Shown here piece by piece: positions 1 through 12,434 of a stretch of 64,000 bases of DNA; the stretch's first letter is position 1; the number at the start of each line of letters is the position of its first letter. The notes below the pieces were generated by a model, which made no database searches, had not been told where the DNA came from, and saw only the letters and a list, made by a program, of their open reading frames with translations. The translations under genes and the position numbers were made by a program. Source of the DNA: Burhinus oedicnemus (lineage: Eukaryota > Chordata > Aves > Charadriiformes > Burhinidae); NCBI GenBank assembly GCA_008921705.1, contig VFFE01007215.1, forward strand, positions 4,336,896 through 4,400,895. The letters are read 5' to 3'.

Positions 1-3000
1 CTCTGACTAGAGGCTAATCCCTCACTAAGAGGTCCCAATCCAGCAGAATCTTATTGCGGCACGCTCCGTGATGTCCTATGCAGTGGCTCTGCCCTGATCA
101 CTCCTCTCTTTCTGCACCTTCTCACTCCATCACACCATCTGTGCCGGGTGACATGGGCAGGTTCAGACAACAACAACCTCTTGCTGCTCTGTTCTACCAC
201 TGCTTCAAGGGTATCTTCTCCATTGGGGGCTGGCATTTTGAGAGTAATTGTACATTATGCTGGCCTTCTACCTAAAAAAAAGTGGTCAGACAAACACAGA
301 TGTCTTGTTCAGTCCAATTAGAAGAGCAATGGATCTTGAGCTCTGTTTTGTGATAAGACAAAGTCACTAGCACAGTGGTATCCAGACAGGCACACCCATC
401 TGCTACCCTGCGGGTAATGTTGCTGGTAGCAGGAATAAATCATCAGGTATCGCCCAATGTTATGAATTGCAGAATTTTGTGAGCCATTAGTCAAAACAAA
501 GGGTTGCAAACTGCTCAGGGTTGGGAAGATTTTAATAAGTAATGCAAAAGGTGTAAACTGCGGATCATGATCCTCAGGATCTTGAGAGAAAAAAAAAGGA
601 AACCTAGCACATTCCTCACCTAGCTATGTTGGTGTCAGTGAGAAAAACACAGCTCAAAACAAGTTCCATCCACTCAAGAATTGTAGAAAAACAGCACTAC
701 AGAAACCCAAAGCCTCTTTTTCATTTGAACAATTTATTGGACCTCACAGAAGTGCACTTACGTTACTTTCTGTGAAGATGCCACTACACCACAAAGGAAC
801 GTACACCTACTCCTGTTAGGTAATTAGCAGTGAAAATCATTGGCTTGGGGAGTGTTTCAAAGAAGAGTAAGATAAAGTCCATTTCTCACTCATCTCTGGT
901 TATTAATGGCAATTTTAGCAAAATGTATGAAGAGTATATCTGATCTCTGCTGTCACACACCAGACAGATTTTAACTCAATTACTCCCCTCTCACCTTATC
1001 TGAATGCATTTATTTTCCTGTATGAAATTAGATCAGCCGTTATCTCTGAAAACACACCCTCTGAATTGTGGATGGAAATATCCACAAGGAAAAGCAGATG
1101 CTCTTGTGATTGACAGAAACCCCTGAAACATTGTCTGCTCCACAGAAACAAAGCCAGAGTTGTCATAGGGATGATTTACTAGGCTATATTACACTGGTAG
1201 AGAGAGATTTTTGTATGACTAAAGGTCTGGTCTTATTGCAGAATAAGTAAATATACTTGCCTCAAATTCAATCTAATCTAATTTGTGGCAGAAAATTAGA
1301 AATATTAGTATAACAACTATTAAATCAAGTGATTTAAACACAGTGTAAGATGGAATGAAAAACATTGCTGCCATTTCATAGTAGGAAATCCCATACTGCA
1401 TGTTTTGGACAAAATCAGTGAGAGAAATAAAACTAAATAACACCTAGATGACTGCAACCACTGGAAAGATGATATTTTGCTGTATGTAGAGATTATTCTA
1501 AATCCTGTATTCGTATATATTTCCTCTCTAGCATTTATTCATAACTCTTAATGTCAGTGGTGTAAAGTACATGTGGTAAAAACAAAAAAGGCTGCCATTT
1601 TCCAGTATTACAGTTTCAGTTTTCTTAAAAAGACAAATAAAAGACCCCAAAGGCTTTAAGAAACTATGGATGTTTTTTGCATAAATCAATAAGATTTTGT
1701 TCCTAGCTGTAGTGAGTACTAATGAAACTCTTGTCTTTTAATACTGGCCTGTGGCACATCACTTTGTCTGTGATAGTAACACCAGAACAAGAGGGGCTGA
1801 TGCTGATCAAGTGTGGTGAATTCCCAGTTGCTTGCAGTCCGTGGACCTAGAAGGTCAACATTAGCAGCTCTGTGCAAAGAGAGATCTGACCTGTATGTTG
1901 CAGTGAGTTAAAATTACGGGGAAAGTCTGGGAGTACTTAGACATCTTATTTCACTTTGGACACTTGCTACTCCCCCAGGGAAGCTTGCAAGGGAGCGATG
2001 GTACCAGGAAGGCCTGAGACTGAGACCCCAGAAGGGTTTGTACAGCAGAGGATGAAAAGTCAACAGCAGCAAAAGAAGCACCTAAGAGGGCAGGAGAAAG
2101 GGAAGGGATGTCTAAGATTTGGATTTGGATTCATTCTGTCTCTCCCATCTCCCCAAAACACTTAGCTGAAAGCAACAGCTCTCCACAAAATCTTTTTGCT
2201 TCAGCAAAAGAGCCTGTTTCCAGAACAGGTAATTTAATCACTGGGTTTGCACTATCCTTCATGTTAAGTGTAATACTCCAAATAATAGCAAGTGCTATCA
2301 CTTCCTGCAATGGCAGCTGCTTGAAAACTCAGTGTACTCTCTTTCTCTGGTCTGAAATGGGAAGATTTGTGGCCACTCCAGCCTCAATATACAGCACACA
2401 AATGAGTACATGACATTTTCTGGTTTTGCTTGCATAGCACAAAGACATCACAACAGTGTCTATGCTAGTGAGCATGCAAGGTATATCACTGAGGCGTTCC
2501 TTCCACAGATAATTTGCTATGAAGGGGATAAAGAACTTCATGGCATTATATTTTTGAAATAGCTGTATCTGCCCACATGAAAAACAAAGAACAAATGGAG
2601 GAAAGGTGATGGGTGAATTCTAGTGAGCTGGAAGATTGGAGAAATGGGAACAGAAATCTGCGTATAATGGTTGGTTACAAAAGCACCAAGGACTGAGAAG
2701 GTCCGTCAGGAGACTACTTTGTCATTATTTTTGCAAATCCAAAGCCCTCAGAAGTGTTCTCTCACAGGTGATCACAATGCCTCTTCCAAGGCAGAAGGTT
2801 TCCATGCAATACACTAAGTCTGCACAACCACCTTTCCATTTATTTAGAAATTTTTCTGTGTATGTGCCAAATAAAATGCTAACGTCCTTTTTTTCAGTCA
2901 TTTGCCTATCCACCTATCCATGTGAAAGCAGGTAGGACATCTCTAACTCTGATTTTTATGAAGGCAGAAAAAATCTTCAGCAAATCTTTAAATAAAACCC

Positions 3001-5154
3001 TGTCAAAGTGTGGCAGCAGGAGTTTCTTAGAAATCACCTGCAAAGTCTGAAGCAAAATAATCGCTTGATCATATAGCAAACTCTGTATTATGTAAAGTGT
3101 AGCATTTTCATTATGCTGGATTATTTTCAAAAGCCTTTTCATTAGACTTCACAGATTTGATCATTTGTATAAACGTATCCAAAGCTGCCTGGGGTGAGCT
3201 AGCTCAGCTTGCAGTCCCACAATGAGACCTGAATATCATATCATGGAAACGGAACAGAAGAGCGATTTTAGGAGATGAGCTTCCTTCAGAGGGTCACATT
3301 TGGAAAGCTGTAGCTCTCCCAAAGATTCTTCTGTCCCTCAGGAGTGATACACTATGCACCAAGTGCTAGAAAGAAAAAGTCAGATTTATACAGAAGGCTG
3401 ACTTCCATTGCCGAAAAAAAACCCAGAAATTTGAAATACGAGAAAATACGCAATGCTGAGAGTCTCATTACTTAGTAGTACAGTGCTAGTTAACCAAGAA
3501 ACATTGCCTAGGCATATACATTGTAATAATTCTTTCTGGTATTATGATAAATAATACAATGTGTGCACAGGCTGTACATTTACACGCTAGTGTAATCCAC
3601 TTGGCAGATGATTGGAGACCAATATACTCAAGGTATTTAAATGACCGAATGTTCTGAAGTTTTACATAAGAATTAATGACAAGAACCATGAGGCTGAAAA
3701 ACATATACTGTGTGTATAAATATTTTATCATTTGATATATGAATGCCCTTTTCTGAGTCTGACTGATGAAGTCAATTTTATTTTAAAGGCCTAGTGAAAG
3801 TGAAAAGCATATGCGGAAAATGAGTTTTTAATGTTCTTGACCATGTTGGAATTATTAAAATTAACACAGAGTGGTAAAAAAGCAAACTGATGCCATCACC
3901 TTACAGACACTGGATAGAAGATGCAACAGCATGCTAACTGCCTCTTTCATTGTAACTGCAACATCTTGTCAGAAACCCATTTAGTCAAGTCAAATTGCTG
4001 AGTTGTATTTAGTTGGATTCATCAAATAAATGGAGCTGTGGATATAGTGTTTTCTTTTAGCAAGCAGAACTCATTAATTTAATTCTGTAAAAACTCTGCA
4101 AAGAAACTCCAGGAAATTACACCGTGGGGACAAAATGTATTTTAACTGATGAGGTATAAAGACTGATAGTAAAATGACTGATAATGCTTTTGTTGAACAG
4201 TTGCAACAAAGCCCGGTCTAGCAGTAATCAAAAACATTTGTCTTGGTAAGCGTGAGAAGTGAAAACAAGAAATGGTACTATTCCAGAATTTCTTAATTTA
4301 GCAAAGGGAAAGGAACCTACTTCTAAGACAGTGACTTGCATGGTAAAAAATATCAGACAGCTCTGTCAAGTCTTGCAAAATGAACAAGGGAAGTATTCAT
4401 AACTCCTCTGACTTCAGAAAGAAGAGATGGAAAACAGATTTGAAATTTTAAAGAATCAAAAAATTAATCAGGAGTAAAACCTTCTGTAAAACAATGATAT
4501 GTCATTTCTTGCACTTTAAGTGTGCCAGATTTTTTTAAAATTTCATCTTTTCTTTACACCTCTAGGCTATTATTATAGGCTGCTTACTGTCCACTGGTGT
4601 TTTCAAGTGACAGTCTAAATTTCTTTTATTTTTAACCTATATCATTATCCTATCCATAAAAAACAAAGAGGATGACAAGAATGCTGTCTTATTCTTATTT
4701 AATTAATATTTTTAACAATAAAAATAATTCAGGATGTCAGTAATTAGGAACATCAGAAATTTTTTTGCTGTAATTTAATGTCTTCAACTTCTTATATAGC
4801 CTTCCTAAAACAACTACATTATCTAGCCATCTTTTGGAAACACATTAAGCCAAATAACCATCATAGATCTTTTGTCCATCTTTGTCACATAAATAAAATC
4901 TTGTGTTCTTTCACATATAAAGACATTTTCATACAAAACTCTATAGTGTTATTTGTGATGACTGTTAAAAGGAAGGGCACAAAAGTATATGTTCCTTTTA
5001 AAAAAGAAACTAGCAAAGCTTGTGGCTTTAATTCATACTTAGTCTACACGGCATTTTGTTCCTCAGTCTTGGGCCATTCCTTCAACCATCTGGCTTTAAA
5101 TTATCTCCAAAGTTTACATTGACCTCTTCTGTGATCTACAGATCTTGTGTCTAC
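1..5154. other. Non-coding DNA, nothing recognisable
   Basis: AT-rich unique-looking sequence. Open frames here are short (the longest is about 114 codons at 4778-5122, + strand) and lack family motifs. One acceptor-like site, a pyrimidine run ending in CAG at about 2897, is followed 34 nt later by a weak GTAGGA donor. That is not enough to call an exon. I see no repeat family, RNA gene or promoter. Confidence 0.6.
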
Positions 5155-6667
5155 AATGAGCTCCTGGACAATCTCAAACAGAAAAAGGAAGCCTACAAAG
5201 GGTAGAAGCAAGGACAGGTATCCTGGGAGGAATACAGAGAAATTATTTGGGCAGGCAGGAATCAGGTTAGGAAAGCTAAAGCCCAGATAGAATTAAATCT
5301 GGCCAGGGACACAAGGGCAACAAGAAAGCCTTCTATAGGTATATCAGGGACAAAAGGAAGACTAGGGAAGATGTGGGCCCACTCGAGAAAGAAACAGGAG
5401 ACCTGGTCACCCGGGACATGGAGAAGGTGGAGATACTCAACGACTTTTTTGCCTCAGTCTTCACTGGTAAAGGCTCTAACCACACTGTCCAAGTTGCAGA
5501 AGGTAAAGGCAGGGACTGGGAGAATGAGGAACCGCCCACTGTAGGAGGAGACCAGGTCCAAGACCAGCTGAGGAACCTGAAGATGCACAAGTCCATGGGA
5601 CCTGATGACATTCATCCGCAGGTCCTGAGAGAACTGGCGGATGTAGCTGCCAAGTCACTATCCATCATATTTGAGAAGTCGTGGCAGTCTGGGGAAGTTC
5701 CTGCTGACTGAAAAAGGGGAAACATAACCCCCGTTTTCAAAAAGGGTAAAAAAGAAGAACCTGGGAACTACAGGCCAGTCAGTCTTACCTCTGTGCCCAG
5801 CAAAGTCATGGAGTACATCCTCCTGGAAACTCTGCTAAAGCATATGGAAATAAGGAGATGATCAGTGGCAGCCAACATGGCTTCACTAAGGGCAAATCGT
5901 GCCTGACAAATTTGGTGGTCTTCTACAATGAGGTTACAGCCTTGGTGGATAAGAGGAGAGCAACAGATGTCATCTGCCTGGACTTGTGCAAGGCATTTGA
6001 CACTGTCCCACACAACATCCTGGTCTCTAAATTGGAGAGACATGGATTTGATGGATGGACACTCGGTGATAAGGAACTGGATGGATGGCCACATGCAAAG
6101 AGTTGCGATCAATGGCTCGATGTCCAAGTGGCAAGCAGTGATGAGTGGTGTTCCTCAGGGGTCAGTAGTGGGACCGTTATTATTTAACATGTTTGTTGGT
6201 GATATGGACGTTGGGGTTGAGTGCATCCTCAGCAAATGTGCCAATGACACCAAGCTGTGTGGAGTGGTCAACATGCTGGATGGAAGGGATGCCATCCAGA
6301 GGGACCTGGACAGGCTTAAGAGGTGGGCCCATGCAAACCTCATGAATTTCAACAAGGCCAAGTGCAAGGTCCTGCACGTAGATCAGGGCAATCCCATGCA
6401 CAGTTACAGGCTGGCTGTAGAATGGATTGAGAACAGCCCTGAGAAGAAGGACCTGGGGGTGTTGGTGGATGAAAAGCTCAACATGAGCCGGCAATGCACG
6501 CTCACAGCCCAGAAGGCCAACCATATCCTGGGCTGCATCAAAAGAAGCATGGCCAGCAGGTCAAGGGAGGTGATTGTGCCCCTCTATTCTGCTCTGGTGA
6601 GACCCCACCTGGAATACTGTGTCCATCTCTGGGGCCCCCAACATAAGAAGGACACGGACCTGTTGGA

Positions 6668-6672
6668 GTGGG
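6668..6672. repeat. Target-site duplication, left copy
   Basis: GTGGG directly precedes the LTR's TG end and is repeated exactly at 7403-7407. It belongs to the interrupted CR1 (GAG TGG G... of ORF2). Confidence 0.9.
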
Positions 6673-7402
6673 TGTCCTGGTTTGAGGTAAACCAGAACCA
6701 ATTTTCTGTTCAGTAACTTTACTTTTTAGCTAGGCTTCTTCTTACTGCTGAAAAATTAACAGCACGTTGTGCAAAAGCTGTTCGCTCTCAGAGTGATATG
6801 ACCGGTGTTTATAGTTGATGCCAGGGAATGGTATGCAGAGAGGCTCTTGCTTATACTTATTGCTATAACACCCAAGGTCAGCCAACTTTGTTACTTGCAC
6901 CGTTGGAGGGTCAGAAGCAGAAAAGCATAGAGGGGTCACACCTGTGGGGAGGAGCAGACAGGACAGGTGACCCAAAACTGACCAACAGGGTATTCCATCC
7001 CATCTGCCTCATGCTCAGTATAAAAGCTGAGGGATCAAAGGGTCAGCCCTCTTTCTTCAATGGCTGGCATCCGAGGAGGACTCTGTTCATCTGCCTTTGA
7101 TCCCTATCCTAAATCCAGATCTGGAATCCAGTTCCCATCCGTCACTGAGTCCAGTCTGGGACTTACCCAGTGCCTGCTGGTGATGTGATTGTCATTCTGG
7201 GAACTTGATATGGTTTTGTATATATTTCATTATTTTCTTTTTATTATTTTATTGTTAATATTTCATTAAATTAGTTTAGTTCCTTCTAAACTCTTAAGTC
7301 TCTCTTTTTCTCTCTCTCTCCTGCCTCCCTTTGAAGTGGAGCAGGAGAGAGAGAGCATCTGTCGCTCCACCTGATTGGGCCAATCCAGCCCAAACCATGA
7401 CA
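6673..7402. mobile_element. Endogenous retrovirus solo LTR inside CR1 copy A
   Basis: This is a 730-bp element starting TGTCCTGGTTTG and ending CAAACCATGACA. The ends form an imperfect inverted repeat with the canonical TG...CA termini. It is flanked by 5-bp GTGGG duplications. A TATAAAAG box lies at 7019-7026 and an ATTAAA-type polyadenylation signal at 7265-7270, which suggests U3-R-U5 runs on the + strand. No gag, pol or env sequence adjoins it, so it is a solo LTR left by recombination between the two LTRs of a provirus. The termini and 5-bp duplication fit class III (ERVL-like) avian elements, but that class assignment is inference. Open frames inside it are short and meaningless. Confidence 0.9.
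7019..7026 (+). promoter_or_regulatory. Probable LTR TATA box
   Basis: TATAAAAG lies about 350 bp into the LTR, a reasonable position for a U3 promoter. A possible polyadenylation signal, ATTAAA, follows at 7265-7270. Whether it is still active cannot be judged from sequence. Confidence 0.45.
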
Positions 7403-7407
7403 GTGGG
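7403..7407. repeat. Target-site duplication, right copy
   Basis: GTGGG follows the LTR's CA end and matches 6668-6672. The CR1 sequence resumes without loss (GTGGGTCGAGAGGAGGGCC), as expected of clean retroviral integration. Confidence 0.9.
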
Positions 7408-9848
7408 TCGAGAGGAGGGCCACAGAGATGATCAGAGGGCTGGAGCACATCTCCTATGAAGACAGGCTGAGACAGTTGGGGTTGTTCAGCTTGGAGAAGA
7501 GAAGGCTACAGGGAGATATTATAGCAGCCTTCCAGTATCTGAAAGGGACCTACAAGAAAGCTGGAGAGGGACTTTTTACAAGGGCATGTAGTGATCGGAT
7601 GAGGGGTAATGGCTTCAGACTGGAAGAGGGTAGATTTAGATTAGATATTAGGAAGAAATTTTTCATTCTGAGGGTGGTGAGGCACCGGAACAGGTTGCCC
7701 AGGGAAGTTGTGGAGGCCCCATCCCTGGCAGTGTTCAAGGCCAGGCTGGACGGGGCTTTGAGCAGTCTGGTCTAGTAGGAGGTGTCCTTGCCCATGGCAA
7801 GGGAGTTGGAACTAGATGATCTTTAAGATCCCTTCCAACCTAAACCATTCTATAATTCTATGATTCTAATCTATTAGTTCTTAAACAAAAACGACTGGTG
7901 GGTTTTGGGAAAGAGGAAGATGACTGATCAGTACTTGAAATGATTATAAAGGGGAAGGTAATTATTTCTCAAATTGTCTGAAGTAGTTTAGTTATGAAAG
8001 CTTTCTCATCTGCCTGGTAAATACAGCAGGTGAAACCTGTTGGTAGGAGGGCCAGGCTGACAGGGAGCTGAGTGAGGAGGAGCCACCCCTGCTTACAGCA
8101 GGGACCTCGCTGTCTCCCAAGAGCTGGCACTGCCCATACACATGTCCTCCAAGGGTCTTTCCTGTCAGTAAGCATACCTGGATGGACAAATATGTTCTGG
8201 GATGAGGCTCAAAACCAGAAAGGAATGGAATACTAGATAATCAGTATTCAGAATAACAAAAGTACCTCTAAGGACTGCGACTGCCTTGGCACCAAGGAAA
8301 GAGAAACAACCATGAGTGTCCTGCCTGTTTGTACATGCTGTCCCCTTGAAAAGCAAGGCCCCCTTCAAAAGCAAGTATAGTTTTCTATTTCTCTTTCCCC
8401 AGAATTTCTTGTGTGTGCTTTTGGCCCTCTGTTTTGCCTGAGTTTTTGAGAAGGTCTGCCTTGGCTGTATTTAATTTGCACTGACTTTGTGATAGAAAAC
8501 ATGCCACAAGATCTGGAGCCATTAAGACTGTCAGAATATTCTGGTGCATTATACAGACTGGATTGAGTTGTAAACAATTTTTGTACCCGGCAATTGTCTT
8601 TCAAGCCCTTCTTTCTCCTCAAAATCTCTGAAGTTTAAGAAGGGGCTTTCTGAAGCTTTCTTTTGAGCATCTACAAGGGGAGCATCTTTGAGAAGGACTT
8701 GAGAGAGTTATCTATCAACCTTACCTGTAATATGAAGCTTTGATATATTATAGCCCATGAACTTGGGACTTTTTATTCTCTTTGTTTCTGGCAGCACAAG
8801 CATATTTGGAAATAATTTTGCATGTCATGAAAGCTTAGTACACAAGTGACGGCACTGCTCGTAGAGCTTGTAAATTTGAGAAACTTAAGCCTTATGATTG
8901 AAGGATAATTTATTTTTCAAAGAGAAATTCCACATTACAAATCAAAGAGCATTCACGTGAGATCTTAAAAGACAAAGAATCAGCACAGAAAAATGGATAC
9001 TTGACATGACTACACCCATAATTCACCAGTGCTTGGCTTTTAGTAAGTAATATAAACTCTCTTACCAGTCTACTAGAAACTGCAAAAAAAAAAAAAGTAA
9101 CCCAAAAACCAAAGCACCAACAATAAAAAAGATCCCTCTCTGCAGATAAAAAGCTTTCAGAAAAGCTTTTTAACAATGTACTTTTGTGAATGGCTTCCAT
9201 TTGCATTAGAAATACATAGATTGGGTTGGACTGAATCATAAAGCACCTTTTGTCATTCTTCTTTTTTGTTCAGTCATGGTTAAACGAAGCCGTTTCAGGT
9301 ACTGTGACACACTGTGACTTTGAGCAGAAAAGAATAAGGAGTCTTTCAGCACACGTGCCCAGTTATGAAAATTATGAGCTTTAGAGGAAGAAACATTTTC
9401 TAGTTTGTGAACTGATGCCACTGATTTGTTCCCACATGCTTCTCTGTCATGATCAATTAACAGAAGCAGCATTTTTAAAGATTTAAACGATGTTAAATAT
9501 TTTTGTCGGGCCATAGTGTCTTTAATACACCTGTTACTTCATCTGAGCAACGAGGACTCAAAAACAAGAGCATGGGAGACATAAGGAGAACAGAAAGAGT
9601 AAGTTCAGATCAAAAAAATACACATTTATAACTCATTCATTAATTTCTTAATTTCATGCTTTCTTATCCATGTTCATAATAAGGTACAGGGTTAATAAGC
9701 AGTCAAGCAAATACCCTGTCTTCCATCATTAATTCATACCTGTTTCTTTCCTCTGGAAATTGGAGGCTAAACATTTCCTACAGGGTATAGGAAGAAGTTG
9801 GTGTCTCTTCAAACTGATTCCATGTAAGGAGGTGTTGTGCATTGTGTT

Positions 9849-10050
9849 TTAGAAGGAATCAGAAATGATCACAGTGCTAAGATTATAACTTAACCTTTCA
9901 TGATATTTAATGTATACAGAAAATAAGGATCCAAAAGTGCCTGCATAGTTTTTATGGCCTGGCTTTGTGCCATAAGAAGTAAAAGCTGGAATGTTTGGCA
10001 ATAAATGGGCATAAATCCCAAGTGCAGTGACAGACCCAATGAAAATCCTA
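9849..10050 (-). other. Weak exon candidate after a strong acceptor
   Basis: On the minus strand a long pyrimidine tract (CTCCTCTCTTCTTTCAG) ends at 10051. In one frame (phase 2 entry) the next 66 codons are open until TAA at 9849-9851. The peptide begins RIFIGSVTALGIYAHL. A possible GTTAAGT donor follows codon 51 (GAAAG, exon end at about 9895). There is no recognisable domain. An open run this long is unusual but not rare across 64 kb, so this is a lead only. Confidence 0.15.
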
Positions 10051-11218
10051 CTGAAAGAAGAGAGGAGAACAGAGAGAGGATTAAAAATATTTGTTGTAGA
10101 GGGAAAATGGACTTGCCTGATAGTTCAATAGTACACTCAGTGAAAAACCTGAACCACCTCTAATGGCATTGCTGCTGAGATAAAGGTGGCATTTTTCCAA
10201 GTGTGACGGGGGCAAAAACCCTACAACTTGCTGTGCAAACTAAAAGCCTCTGTTAAACCAGCAGAAAAAACATTTACTGATAATGTGGAAAAAACCCTCC
10301 AAAATCACCTGCCCCCAAAGCCACTGGTGATTTGAAAAACATTTCTGTTTTTATAAGCAGAATAAAAAGATGAACATTTCTGAGTACATGGCTGAATTAG
10401 GAAAATTAACAAAGCATTGCCAGCTTGGAGAGAGTTTAAATCATGCATGAAGAGCCTCGATAGCGTGTTGTATGCAGAAGGAAGCAATCCAAAAATGCCT
10501 GTTTACTTCGGCCTTTTATACCCTAAAATGGTCCTTAGAATTTGATATTTAAGTGAAGACAGCTTCTTATGCTATAGGGCTGCAACAACATCATCTGAAC
10601 TGCTCAGCAAATTAACCAGAGGTCAAACCAAAAGCACAATGTGGGCACTATTTAAAAGCTCCATGCTTTACTTCGAGGATGCAGAAATTCGATGAAGTTA
10701 AGCTTTCTTATGAAATTTTCCACGGGACCACTTTTTCTTGCAGTATTTTTGTACTTGCATTTCTCTACCAGATAGAATAAAATGCAGCCATTCAAATAAA
10801 ATTAACAAGTAGTTTCGTTAACCAACCATTTGTTTTATTGCAATCTAAAAACTTTTTTTCTTGATGTTGATACTTGCTAAGAGCCAGATGGTTCTGTCCT
10901 TGGATAAGCAATTGGTGTAACTGACAGCTGTGCCTCTGTAAGGCCTCAGACAGCAAGCTTTTTATCTGAACAAGTTTCAGTGTACCTCTTATATGCGGCA
11001 GAGCCAGAAAGAGGTCTGAACACAGTCATACCTTGGTGTTAGGACAGCGATTAACAAAATTGATCTTTTCAGCTAGGCCCGATGCTCTTGAGAATGTTTC
11101 ATTAGTATATTGCTAAAGGATTACCAGCTTGTTTTGCTTATCAGACCATCTTCTATTGATTAACTGCATCAGAGGAAGGGTTGAGGATAACGGTGAGGAG
11201 GAATGAAAGCACAGAGCT

Positions 11219-11235
11219 TTATTATTATTATTATA
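11219..11235. repeat. Short (ATT)n microsatellite
   Basis: About five ATT units (TTATTATTATTATTA) just upstream of CR1 copy D. Confidence 0.8.
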
Positions 11236-11331
11236 CAAAAAGAATTAAAATTAATCTTATTGAAAATAATACATTTTTCCATAGCAAGATTTGGTGCAAA
11301 GGCCTGAATTATCAGTTCAGCACTCCATCAA

Positions 11332-11678
11332 TATAGCAGCTTTCCAGTATCTGAAGGGCACCTACAAGAAAGCTGGAGAGGGACTTCTTACAAGGGCATG
11401 TTGTGTTAGGACGAGGGTAATGGCTTCAGACTGGAAGACGGTAGATTTAGATTAGATATTAGGAAGAAATTTTTTACTCTGAAGGTGGTGGGGCACTGGA
11501 ACATGTTGCTCAGGGAAGTTGTGGAGGTCCCATCCCTGGCAGTGTTCAAGGCCAGGTTGGATGGGGCTTTGAGCAACCAGGTCTAGTGGGAGGTGTCCTT
11601 GCCCATGGCAGTGGGGTTGGAACTAGGTGATCTTTAAGCTCCGTTCCAATCTAAACCGTCTGTGATTCTATGATTCTA
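11332..11678 (+). mobile_element. CR1 LINE copy D, 3' stub
   Basis: This is a heavily 5'-truncated CR1 copy of the same subfamily as A and B. It begins within the ORF2 C-terminus (ATAGCAGCTTTCCAGTATCT) and keeps the segments corresponding to KKFFTLKVVGHWNMLLREVV and FKARLDGALSNQV. It then runs through the 3' UTR with GGAACTAGGTGATCTTTAAG and ends in GATTCTATGATTCTA. Frameshifts near 11405 break the frame. At about 350 bp it is a typical avian CR1 stub with no coding capacity. Confidence 0.95.
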
Positions 11679-12434
11679 ATATCTCAGTGAGAAATCTGGA
11701 AAGTCTCAACCTTCGTATTTGCATGTTTGGACCTTTCCATAGTGCCAGCTGTCCAGGTGACAGTCAGCTGTCAAACCAAACATTGCATGCTGCCACTCCA
11801 GCAAATGCCACTTCTCACCCCTGCTGCCAGCAGCTGCTTGGTTCCCTTTATCCTGCACATTCACTTTGAGACCCAGAGGTCCCCCAGCCTGTAGTCACTC
11901 CAAAATCAGGTGTCACTTATTTGATATCATAACCTTACTCAAGGAACTGTCCCCTATACATATTCTAAGGTCTTTCTAGACATGCTTACCTGTCCTACCC
12001 ACCCTTACCATCTTTGTTGCTTGTGAACTTTCTTCTTGTCTACTCTAGCATCAAACAGGGAAGTGCAATAAATAACTTCTTAGGGTCTATGTGCTCTGCA
12101 TCTGGTACCATCTGTGTTTTAGATGTCTGCCACAAACATGGCTGATACACAGACGGAGTTGCGTATAGAGGAAGGGTATATAAATAAGCCTAAAATGTAG
12201 GAATGAATAATTCACCTCCTCAGTCCTTCCAGTACATGCATTTACAGTAACATACTGTAGTGGAAAATCCCTGCTGTCGCTCCTCAGGAGAAGATTCTCT
12301 CTCTTGTACTGTGATCCCACTTGTATTCCTTTTCTCTGATGTTTATTACCACAAGAACAAGGATGCAAGCAGGAGTTCAGAATGGAGCTGAACTGAACTC
12401 CATACTATATAGACTGTACACATTATCTGTATCA

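Larger units (their letters stand above)
5158..7775 (+). pseudogene. CR1 ORF2 remnant (reverse transcriptase), copy A
   Basis: This is the remnant of the CR1 ORF2 polyprotein, which normally carries an endonuclease and a reverse transcriptase for target-primed retrotransposition. Only the linker, reverse transcriptase and C-terminal part remain. Visible landmarks: [10 protein letters not shown] near 5443; [14 protein letters not shown] near 5876; [16 protein letters not shown] near 5990; [16 protein letters not shown] near 6140; CANDTKLCG at 6237-6263, where active elements have FADD; and the C-terminal RKKFFILRVVRHRNRLPREV near 7650. Breaks include TAG at 5203, TGA at 5709 (replacing Trp), and frameshifts near 5325, 5848 and 6055. 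The first catalytic Asp is now Asn. The LTR interrupts the frame at 6672. The frame ends at TAG 7773-7775, just before the 3' UTR. Confidence 0.94.
5155..7868 (+). mobile_element. CR1 LINE copy A, 5'-truncated, interrupted by a solo LTR
   Basis: This is a non-LTR retrotransposon of the avian CR1 family. Alignable sequence starts near 5158, inside ORF2 between the endonuclease and reverse-transcriptase domains, so the 5' end is missing. That is the usual result of incomplete target-primed reverse transcription. The 3' end at 7800-7868 has the CR1 tail: a GGAACTAGATGATCTTTAAG-type segment, then CCTTCCAACC, then imperfect ATTCTATG octamers with no poly(A). The body is split at 6672/6673 by a 730-bp LTR insertion. 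Removing the LTR and one copy of its GTGGG duplication restores collinearity with copy B. The copy is decayed and cannot be autonomous. Confidence 0.96.
7869..11331. other. Non-coding DNA, no recognised element
   Basis: AT-rich sequence. On the minus strand two open frames abut at 9236-9239: 92 codons at 9236-9514 and 109 codons at 8910-9239. The second ends in TAA overlapped by an AATAAA. Neither resembles a family I know. A very strong minus-strand acceptor at 10051-10053 leads into a 66-codon open frame (9849-10050). A poly-A run on the + strand sits at about 9083-9095. No RNA gene or identifiable repeat was seen. Confidence 0.5.

Noticed and set aside
960..1070. Minus-strand AAG GTGAGA donor with upstream TTTTCAG acceptor
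   Set aside because: All three frames of the enclosed 51 nt contain stops.
6742..7100. ORFs of 77-90 codons between the halves of copy A
   Set aside because: They lie wholly inside the solo LTR and show no retroviral protein features.
9070..9105. Strong minus-strand acceptor (poly-T then GCAG) followed by a GTAAGAG donor
   Set aside because: Only 14 nt separate them; the tract is a homopolymer and the pairing is most likely chance.
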